NCBI GenBank assembly: GCA_016764015.1
Contig: JAESSR010000136.1
Coordinates: forward strand, 1-5,719
Direction of reading: 5' to 3'
Origin: Phycisphaerales bacterium
GTDB lineage: Bacteria; Planctomycetota; Phycisphaerae; Phycisphaerales; UBA1924
Length of the DNA: 5,719 nt
Of this stretch, positions 1 to 4,740 are shown piece by piece (the stretch's first letter is position 1; each line of letters begins with the position of its first letter). The translations under genes were made by a program, and so were the position numbers. A model generated the notes under the pieces. It had not been told where the DNA came from. It saw nothing but the letters and a program-made list of their open reading frames with translations, and searched no databases.

Positions 1-1838
1 AGGCCGTGCTTGAGGGCGGGTTGTTTGCGATGGCGATGCCCAGAGGCAGCGGCAAGACAACGCTCTGCGAGATCGCGTGTCTGTGGGCGATCTTGATCGG
101 GGCGCGTGGGTTTGTCGCGTTGATCGGTGCTGATGAAGATCATGCCGCCAACATGCTCGATTCGATCAAGGCCGAACTCGAGAACAACGATTTGCTGCTC
201 GAGGATTTCCCCGAAGCAGTCTACCCAATCCATCAACTTGAAGGCATCCATCAACGCGCCAGCGGACAGTTGTTTCAGGGCACGCAGACGCACATCGGTT
301 GGACAGCCAAGGAGATCGTGCTGCCAACGATACCTGGCTCGAAGGCATCGGGTGCGATCATCCGTGTAGCAGGGATCACGGGGCGCATCCGTGGGATGAA
401 GCACAAGCGGCCCGACGGACAATCAGTTCGCCCATCGCTGGTATTGATCGACGATCCGCAGACGGACGAGTCTGCTCGGTCGCCTTCGCAGTGCGCCACG
501 CGCGAGCGGATTCTTGCTGGTGCGATTCTTGGGCTTGGCGGGCCGGGTAAGAAGATTGCGGGGTTGATGACGATCACGGTCGTGCGTCCCGATGACATGG
601 CCGACCGGTTGCTCGATCGTGATGTGCATCCGCAATGGCAGGGCGAGCGAACGAAGATGATGTATGCGTTCCCAAGCAACGAGGCGTTGTGGGCGAAGTA
701 TGCCGAGGTTCGGGCGGATGGATTGCGCAACGATGCAGGGCTCAAACCCGCGACGGCCTTCTATCGCAAGCACCGCGTGGAGATGGACGAAGGTGCGATC
801 ATTGCTTGGCCTGAGCGGTTCAACCACGACGAGTTGTCGGCGATTCAGCACGCGATGAACCTGAAATACCAGAACGAAGCGGCGTTCTGGGCGGAGTATC
901 AGAACGAGCCACTCCCTGAGAATGAGCCCGATGATGAACTTCTCACCGCCGAGCAGATTGCCGCCAAAGCGAGCGGCATGAAACGCGGCGAAGTCCCGAT
1001 CGGGTGCTCGCACCTGACCATGTTCATCGATGTGCAGGGTAAGGCGTTGTACTGGTTGATTGCCGCGTGGGTGGATGATTTCACCGGACACATCATCGAC
1101 TACGGCACGGAACCCGACCAGAAGCAGCAATACTTTACCCTCCGGGGAATGAAACAAACACTCTTGACAGCATCGCCACGAGCCGGGCAAGAAGGCGCGA
1201 TTTACGCCGGGCTTGAACAACTCACCGAAGCGATGCTCACCAAAGAATGGCGACGCGACGACGGGGCGATGGTACGGATCGATCGTTGTCTGATTGATGC
1301 CAACTGGGGTGCATCAACCGATGTTGTCTACCAGTTCTGCCGCCAGAGCAAGTTCGCCAATGTGCTGCTTCCGAGCCACGGTCGGTATGTTGGCGCGAGC
1401 AGCATCCCATTCAGCGAATACAAACGCAAACGCGGCGACCGCGTCGGGCACAACTGGCGGATTCCCAATGTCGCGGGCAAACGAGCCGTGCGGCATGTGG
1501 TGTTCGATACGAACTACTGGAAATCATTCGTTCAATCCCGACTCGCTGTTCCGATGGGCGATCCGGGTTGCTTGGCGTTGTTCGGACATAAGCCCGACAC
1601 CCATCGACTCCTCGCCGAGCATCTGACCGCCGAGTACCGTGTCAAGACCGAAGGACGAGGACGAACCGTTGACGAGTGGAAACTCCGCCAACCCGGCCTC
1701 GACAACCACTGGCTCGATTGTGCGGTTGGAGTAGCGGTGGCCGCGTCGATGCAGGGGGCGATGCTCTTCACCAGCGATGTACGCCCCACCACCGCCCGCC
1801 GGCTCCGGCTCTCTGATCTGCAAAGGAGCCGACGATGA
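1..1838 (+). CDS. Phage terminase large subunit, GpA-like (5' partial)
   Basis: ATP-driven DNA-packaging motor and endonuclease that cuts concatemeric phage DNA and pumps it through the portal. The frame is open to the left edge of the window (codons at 3-5 and 6-8), so the true N-terminus lies outside. Numbering from the GTG at position 6, the ATPase domain shows a Walker A motif PRGSGKTT (about residues 12-19), a Walker B strand LVLIDD (about 145-150) and a coupling segment TITVVRPDD (about 189-197). The nuclease domain shows three acidic positions in the expected order: FIDVQG (Asp342), LIDANWG (Asp430) and NHWLDCAVG (Asp571). The NHWLD ending is typical of the GpA family of lambda-like phages. 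The basic C-terminal tail fits a portal-contacting end. The stop overlaps the next start (ATGA at 1835). The visible 610 residues lack probably several tens of N-terminal residues. No frameshift or missing catalytic residue is seen. Confidence 0.93.
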   Translation, partial: AVLEGGLFAMAMPRGSGKTTLCEIACLWAILIGARGFVALIGADEDHAANMLDSIKAELENNDLLLEDFPEAVYPIHQLEGIHQRASGQLFQGTQTHIGWTAKEIVLPTIPGSKASGAIIRVAGITGRIRGMKHKRPDGQSVRPSLVLIDDPQTDESARSPSQCATRERILAGAILGLGGPGKKIAGLMTITVVRPDDMADRLLDRDVHPQWQGERTKMMYAFPSNEALWAKYAEVRADGLRNDAGLKPATAFYRKHRVEMDEGAIIAWPERFNHDELSAIQHAMNLKYQNEAAFWAEYQNEPLPENEPDDELLTAEQIAAKASGMKRGEVPIGCSHLTMFIDVQGKALYWLIAAWVDDFTGHIIDYGTEPDQKQQYFTLRGMKQTLLTASPRAGQEGAIYAGLEQLTEAMLTKEWRRDDGAMVRIDRCLIDANWGASTDVVYQFCRQSKFANVLLPSHGRYVGASSIPFSEYKRKRGDRVGHNWRIPNVAGKRAVRHVVFDTNYWKSFVQSRLAVPMGDPGCLALFGHKPDTHRLLAEHLTAEYRVKTEGRGRTVDEWKLRQPGLDNHWLDCAVGVAVAASMQGAMLFTSDVRPTTARRLRLSDLQRSRR

Positions 1839-2032
1839 CGAACCCTGACCACACGCAAACACGCCACTCCGATCGGCCGACCAAGATCACCCAAGGGCTC
1901 GCCTGCCCAACCTGCGGCTGCGAGCACCTCCCAGTCCTCTACACCCGACACCGACTCGGTTCGGTGCGAAGAGTCCGACAATGCCGATCCTGCGGCCGAC
2001 GAATCAAAACCACCGAGCGAGCGATGCGGTGA
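1835..2032 (+). CDS. Small NrdR-like zinc-ribbon protein
   Basis: A 65-residue basic protein starting at ATG 1835, overlapping the terminase stop by ATGA. A strong ribosome site AAAGGAG lies at 1822-1828 with a 6-base spacing, so the start is secure and translation is probably coupled to the terminase. Residues 24-53 form a single zinc ribbon: CPTC (Cys24, Cys27) and CRSCG (Cys50, Cys53), followed by RRIKTTERA. The spacing and the trailing arginine/threonine/ERA run resemble the N-terminal ribbon of the ribonucleotide-reductase repressor NrdR, but the ATP-cone domain is absent. It therefore cannot be NrdR itself. It is probably a small nucleic-acid-binding or structural zinc protein of the phage late operon; its exact role is unknown. 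It is the last + strand gene before the inverted cassette, and only 21 bases separate its stop from the convergent gene. Confidence 0.8.
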   Translation: MTNPDHTQTRHSDRPTKITQGLACPTCGCEHLPVLYTRHRLGSVRRVRQCRSCGRRIKTTERAMR

Positions 2033-2053
2033 ATGTGATTAGATTGATCATCT

Positions 2054-2560
2054 TTACAAATCAACTTCATCATCCCCGATGTCATGATCAAGATCAGCCA
2101 TGTCATCTCTGAAATCAAACTCCATTTGGATTTCAGTGCTTTTGTTCCAGTTCTCATTGAAGCTATCAACATCAACTTTAAGACGATGACAATCAAGTAC
2201 AACACCGAATCTACGCTGCTGGAAAGCTGCTTGCATCTCTGGCCTAGTTGCCTCTCGAATATCATGCCAGAGAACAAATTGCTCGTGGCTACCGTCTTTC
2301 ATTTCAACCATTCGACGCTCAGGGTGTTTTTGACGCACTTTCCGTCCCTGAGGATCTTCAATATATTGCTCCCTAAGAGCACGCTGGAGTTCGAGCTTGA
2401 GCATTTTTAGAGCATCTGCAGGCTCAGGCTCCCACCCCTCCTTCATCAACCAAGACGCAACTTCTGCGAGATTGATCGATGAGTTTCCTGTTTGCTTACG
2501 CCATTGCTCTGATATTTCTTGAAGAATCTCGTTCTTCGTTTTTCTTTTTGGCTTTGCCAT
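2054..2560 (-). CDS. Uncharacterised 168-aa third protein of the TA operon
   Basis: The ATG at 2560 is chosen because AGGAG (2570-2566) sits five bases upstream. A longer in-frame start at 2596 would overlap the preceding gene and lacks this site. The antitoxin stop TAG (2571-2569) overlaps the AGGAG, so translation is probably coupled. The N-terminus is very basic (MAKPKRKTK). Residues about 28-70 could form a small winged-helix-like unit (NLAEVASWLMKEGW, then a helix rich in Leu/Arg, then a turn EDPQGRK). The middle (about 94-150) holds FVLWHDIREATRPEM, an AFQQRR helix, and a segment ending in EIQMEFDF. The tail (151-168) is strongly acidic. There is no signal peptide, membrane segment or catalytic motif. 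The layout resembles unannotated proteins I associate with HTH/ImmA genes, but that is memory, not a search result. It could be a second antitoxin, a chaperone-like partner, a DNA-binding regulator or a sensor; its function is unknown. Confidence 0.85.
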   Translation of the reverse strand: MAKPKRKTKNEILQEISEQWRKQTGNSSINLAEVASWLMKEGWEPEPADALKMLKLELQRALREQYIEDPQGRKVRQKHPERRMVEMKDGSHEQFVLWHDIREATRPEMQAAFQQRRFGVVLDCHRLKVDVDSFNENWNKSTEIQMEFDFRDDMADLDHDIGDDEVDL

Positions 2561-2565
2561 TTTTA

Positions 2566-2570
2566 CTCCT
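2566..2570 (-). promoter_or_regulatory. Ribosome binding site fixing the third gene's start
   Basis: AGGAG on the minus strand followed by TAAAA and ATG at 2560. It overlaps the stop codon of the upstream antitoxin gene, which supports translational coupling and decides between the starts at 2560 and 2596. Confidence 0.8.
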
Positions 2571-3696
2571 ATTCGATAGGTGCGGGCCCATCCCATCCGT
2601 CTTGAATGATTGCCTGTTTTGCATAATCGCGGACATCAATACTCATACCATTAAACTTGTCCCAGCTCACCTCTCCTCGATGCTTAAGCTGCCCAACAAT
2701 TAGCGATGGATGAACTCTAATCCGGCGAGCAAAGTTCAAAATTTTGCGAGTACTGTACAATGGGGAAGTTCTTCTGATAAACGAACTTAAATCATCCTGA
2801 GGAACCAACCATGACGCAGCCGTCCGATTAGCTCTTTGTTCAACAACATCAATATGATCACTCTGCCGATCAATTTCTGAATCTGCAACAACTCCATCCC
2901 CTGCGATTATGTGAGCAATTTCGTGCATCAGTGTGAACCAAAAATTATCTAAGCGCCCGAACCTAGCTGACAGTCCTACGACGGGTTCCGATGTCTTGTT
3001 GCACCAGAGAGCACCACCATCAATAGCAGTGCCTTTAAGATGCTTCACCAATACAACTCGAACGCCACAATCAGCAAGCATCCCAGGCAATTTTCGTATT
3101 TCTTCAGGCTGACTGGAAAGCGCTACAAGCTCTGGTATGCAATCAATCAGATCTTTCTTCCGATACCTACTTGCATCCGTAAGCCTTGAGACATTTCTGC
3201 ACCTGCACATCCAAGCCCATTGTGCCGCGGTGATTTCACCAGATTCACCTCGAGTTGATGATCGGGCAGCAGCTCTTATAGCGGGAACCTCGGACACATC
3301 TTCCACCCCAAAATGCTTTCGAAGCTCTTGAACAAGATCATCAGAGGAATCAGTTTTCTGAATCCACCCACGACGAACCATTTCTCGGACTGGTGCCAAA
3401 TCATAAATGCTGGCACGCTCTCTTACTTCTGACGAAGACTCGTCATCTGAGTCCCTATACAATTGCCAAGATGACTCCAAGTTCATCCACAACTCAGCAG
3501 ATGTGCCAAACGCTGCACTAAGCTTCTTCGCTGTGGCTGGCGTGATTGCCGTTTTCCCTTTTATAATCTTATTGACCGTAGGCAGTGGCTTTGCCAAAAT
3601 TCGTGCAAGATCCTCCTGCGCCCAACCTCGCGCATCCAACTCCTCAGCGATAAAATCGCCGGGCGGGAACACTTCTGCTGGTACTCGTGCACTCAC
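2569..3696 (-). CDS. HigA-type antitoxin fused to ImmA/IrrE zinc metallopeptidase
   Basis: Two-domain protein of 375 aa from GTG 3696. A GTG at 3705 in the same frame would add three residues. The N-terminal part (about residues 8-75) is a HigA/VapI-like XRE helix-turn-helix: PPGDFIAEELDARGW, QEDLARILA, TVNKIIKGK, TPATAKKLSAAFGTSAELW. This is the DNA-binding and toxin-pairing module. After a linker (about 85-240) comes a COG2856 ImmA/IrrE peptidase core: zinc motif HEIAH at residues 258-262 (bases 2925-2911), a downstream glutamate in VEQRAN (Glu286) and the usual ASWLVP continuation. All expected zinc ligands appear intact, so it is probably active. In ImmA/IrrE proteins this peptidase cleaves repressors in response to a signal; here it is joined to the antitoxin. 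The gene lies just downstream of the toxin and just upstream of the 168-aa gene. Plain HigA antitoxins are about 90-130 aa, so the C-terminal extension is the notable feature. Confidence 0.92.
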   Translation of the reverse strand: MSARVPAEVFPPGDFIAEELDARGWAQEDLARILAKPLPTVNKIIKGKTAITPATAKKLSAAFGTSAELWMNLESSWQLYRDSDDESSSEVRERASIYDLAPVREMVRRGWIQKTDSSDDLVQELRKHFGVEDVSEVPAIRAAARSSTRGESGEITAAQWAWMCRCRNVSRLTDASRYRKKDLIDCIPELVALSSQPEEIRKLPGMLADCGVRVVLVKHLKGTAIDGGALWCNKTSEPVVGLSARFGRLDNFWFTLMHEIAHIIAGDGVVADSEIDRQSDHIDVVEQRANRTAASWLVPQDDLSSFIRRTSPLYSTRKILNFARRIRVHPSLIVGQLKHRGEVSWDKFNGMSIDVRDYAKQAIIQDGWDGPAPIE

Positions 3697-3701
3697 TGTT
3701 G

Positions 3702-3708
3702 TCACCTC
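3702..3708 (-). promoter_or_regulatory. Strong Shine-Dalgarno deciding the antitoxin start
   Basis: GAGGTGA on the minus strand is a seven-base match to the consensus anti-16S complement. It stands five bases before GTG 3696 and overlaps the toxin stop codon (3710-3708). The upstream GTG at 3705 lies inside this motif and would have no site of its own, so 3696 is the better start. The strong site may help keep antitoxin in excess over toxin. Confidence 0.7.
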
Positions 3709-4004
3709 TAGTGGTAATCTTCAATCCCTACGACCACAAGCGTATTGCTGGGATTACATTCCTTGATCTCGATGATGAGCCTCCATTGATCATTCAGTCG
3801 GATTGACCGTTGATGCCCTCTGTTGCCTCGCAGCTTCTCAAAATGCCACGATTTAAACTCATAGAAATCTCTCTCATCCCTTGCTGCCCGAATCCACTGA
3901 ACCCGTTTTCTGTATGCCTTCACAATTGCTTGACCAAATCCTGCATTGAAATCAGGATCGGTTTCTAATCGATCGAAATCGGGGTCACGGAATTCGATTT
4001 CCAT
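3708..4004 (-). CDS. HigB/RelE-family mRNA interferase toxin
   Basis: A 98-aa protein, the normal size for HigB. HigB-type toxins are ribosome-dependant endoribonucleases that cut mRNA in the A site and stop growth until neutralised by HigA. Diagnostic segments are a helix with QAIVKAYRKRVQWIRAA (about 25-41), the core FEKLRGNRGHQRSIRLNDQWR (split: FEKLRGN at 55-61, QRSIRLNDQWR at 65-75) and a C-terminal GIEDYH. His54 and Lys57 (in WHFEKL), Arg69, Arg75 and the terminal Asp96-Tyr97-His98 match positions known to matter in characterised HigB toxins, so it should be active. The ATG at 4004 has no good Shine-Dalgarno; a GGTGG at 4020-4016 is 11 bases away. The stop overlaps the antitoxin's ribosome site. 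Toxin-first order is the usual order of higBA, unlike relBE. Confidence 0.92.
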   Translation of the reverse strand: MEIEFRDPDFDRLETDPDFNAGFGQAIVKAYRKRVQWIRAARDERDFYEFKSWHFEKLRGNRGHQRSIRLNDQWRLIIEIKECNPSNTLVVVGIEDYH

Positions 4005-4009
4005 TAGTC

Positions 4010-4037
4010 ATTCTACCACCCTCGGCACATAAAGCAA
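4010..4037 (-). promoter_or_regulatory. Candidate promoter of the TA operon, possibly leaderless
   Basis: On the minus strand, a weak -35 TTGCTT (4037-4032) is followed after 16 bases by TAGAAT (4015-4010), a 5 of 6 match to the -10 consensus. The toxin ATG is only five bases beyond the -10, so initiation at the usual distance would fall at or next to the A of ATG 4004 and give a leaderless mRNA. This agrees with the lack of a good ribosome site for the toxin. It is a pattern match by eye only. Confidence 0.4.
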
Positions 4038-4071
4038 GTGTCTTTTTATGGCCTTGGCATAAAAGCATAAA
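4028..4071 (-). promoter_or_regulatory. Operator-like palindrome and CATAAA repeats upstream of the TA operon
   Basis: TTTTATG (4044-4050) and CATAAAA (4058-4064) form a 7-bp inverted repeat around a 7-base centre. Two more direct copies of CATAAA lie at 4028-4033, overlapping the candidate -35, and 4066-4071. This is a plausible binding array for the HigA-type HTH in autorepression: HigA proteins typically bind palindromes near their own promoter. A/T-rich repeats also arise by chance, so the call is tentative. Confidence 0.45.
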
Positions 4072-4088
4072 TTTCCTACTACATCCCC

Positions 4089-4146
4089 GTTTCTGGCCAT
4101 ATTTAGGCTATACAGCTGACTGGTTCACTGATAGAAACATGGCCAG
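4089..4146. repeat. Nested inverted repeats in the noncoding gap
   Basis: CTGGCCAT at 4093-4100 is matched by ATGGCCAG at 4139-4146, an 8-bp inverted repeat. The overlapping flanks GTTTCT (4089-4094) and AGAAAC (4133-4138) are also inverted copies of each other. About 40 bases separate the arms. They lie upstream of the TA promoter on its side and upstream of the + strand gene at 4244 on the other. They could be regulatory or mark the edge of the insertion; they could also be chance. Confidence 0.4.
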
Positions 4147-4197
4147 CTCCCCGTCTCACAACTTACATCCAGATCTGTACCGATCTCGCTTGCGACC

Positions 4198-4218
4198 TTC
4201 AAATCTTCGGGATTTGAG
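4198..4218. repeat. Hairpin with TTCGG loop
   Basis: TCAAATC (4199-4205) pairs with GATTTGA (4211-4217) around the loop TTCGG, with one extra T-G wobble outside. No T-run follows on either strand, so it is not a classical intrinsic terminator. It sits 26 bases before the + strand start at 4244, where it could shape a transcript leader, or at the end of a residual intergenic region next to the insertion. Confidence 0.4.
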
Positions 4219-4243
4219 CCTGGCTCGTGACAGTACTTGGTAG

Positions 4244-4495
4244 ATGGCAAGGTCGAAGCTCCAACTTGAAACCCAGCAGCCCGCGATGCTGCCAGAACAC
4301 CCAAAGCTCGGACTTGAGCTTCGGCTCACGCCTTGGGGTGATCGGGAAGATGCCGCCCAAGAAGCATGGCTCGCCAAGCTCGAAGGACGCAACCCCGCCC
4401 GGGCGGTCGCAACCTATGCCCAGCGACAACGACGAAGACGAAAGCGTGAACGCTCCGCCACCGACTGTGGCTTGGCGGCCTGCTCCATGAACTGA
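4244..4495 (+). CDS. Small basic hypothetical protein between TA cassette and gpW gene
   Basis: An 83-aa frame from ATG 4244, directly after an in-frame TAG at 4241-4243; an internal ATG at 4286 would give 69 aa. Neither start has a Shine-Dalgarno sequence. Codon use resembles the flanking phage genes (many GCC, CGA, CTC, GAA). Residues about 34-66 read as a credible amphipathic helical protein: WGDREDAAQEAWLAKLEG, then NPARAVATYAQ, then a cluster of arginines and lysines. The EDAAQEAWL segment faintly recalls region 2 of sigma-70-type factors, but the rest of such a factor is absent. I do not recognise the family. A small nucleic-acid-binding or scaffold-like phage protein is possible. The overlapping frame starting at 4227 looks far less protein-like (low-complexity Pro/Ser), so this frame is preferred. 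It lies on the phage side of the cassette and probably belongs to the late operon. Confidence 0.6.
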   Translation: MARSKLQLETQQPAMLPEHPKLGLELRLTPWGDREDAAQEAWLAKLEGRNPARAVATYAQRQRRRRKRERSATDCGLAACSMN

Positions 4496-4539
4496 TCCAA
4501 AAAAACTCACCTCACCCAAAGCACTCCCCCACTCCCATC

Positions 4540-4740
4540 ATGAACGATCTCGAACAAACTATCCACGATAACGCTGCTGGCCCAAAGCGGGCGCAGGGTG
4601 ATGCGGGGAGTGTGGAGCAACATTCGCTCAAGGATCAGATCGAAGCGGATCGGTATCTGGCGAGCAAGCAGGTTGCATCAAATCCTGCCAAGGCGGTTCG
4701 ATTCACTCGGCTGATTCCTCCCGGCGCGGGGGGTGCATGA
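4540..4740 (+). CDS. gpW-like phage head-tail joining protein
   Basis: A 66-aa protein, close to the 68 aa of lambda gpW. gpW-type proteins join the filled head, stabilise packaged DNA and allow tail attachment. The pattern fits the small proteins that precede lambda-type portal genes: an N-terminal helix (LEQTIHDNAAG), a hairpin-like centre ending GSVEQHSL, a helix DQIEADRYLASKQ and a C-terminal RFTRLIPPGAGG. The identification rests on this pattern, length and its place directly before the portal gene, as W precedes B in lambda. No Shine-Dalgarno precedes the ATG at 4540; the upstream bases are C-rich. The stop overlaps the portal start (ATGA at 4737), so the two are translationally coupled. 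Confidence 0.78.
   Translation: MNDLEQTIHDNAAGPKRAQGDAGSVEQHSLKDQIEADRYLASKQVASNPAKAVRFTRLIPPGAGGA

Larger units (their letters stand above)
2033..4243 (-). other. Inverted low-GC cargo cassette (TA operon) inside the phage late operon
   Basis: Everything between the zinc-ribbon gene and the small + strand gene at 4244 is oriented against the phage genes. Sampled 60-base blocks inside are about 37-50% G+C, against about 60% in the terminase and portal genes. The cassette carries toxin, antitoxin-protease and a third gene in one tight operon, with its own promoter-like upstream region at its right end. No transposase, integrase, terminal inverted repeat or target-site duplication is visible, so it looks like a moron-type insertion acquired by illegitimate or homologous recombination rather than a transposon. 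The boundaries given are the limits of the flanking + strand genes; the real junctions may lie anywhere in the short noncoding edges. Confidence 0.7.

Noticed and set aside
275..745. Second minus-strand open frame (156 codons) inside the terminase gene
   Set aside because: Same reason: rich in Arg, Ser and Pro, no ribosome site or domain, shadow of the real gene.
423..1220. Long open frame of 265 codons on the minus strand across the terminase gene
   Set aside because: It lies wholly inside a clear terminase with intact motifs, its translation has no recognisable domain, and it is a by-product of the high GC content.
2033..2053. Terminator between the convergent zinc-ribbon and third genes (AGATTGATCATCT, 2042-2054)
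   Set aside because: The pairing is only four bases with mismatches in the centre and no proper T-run, so it is not supported as a terminator.
2033..4243. Transposon or insertion sequence carrying the TA genes
   Set aside because: No transposase gene, no matching terminal inverted repeats and no target-site duplication could be found at the cassette edges.
4191..4300. Possible tRNA or attachment-site remnant, suggested by a T-arm-like TCAAATC and a D-loop-like AGTACTTGGTAGA
   Set aside because: No cloverleaf with a seven-base acceptor stem could be built, and no matching repeat is seen at the other cassette edge.
4199..4392. Minus-strand and alternative + strand frames around the small 4244 gene
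   Set aside because: Their translations are low-complexity Ser/Pro/Arg-rich, whereas the 4244 frame has phage-like codon use and helical character.
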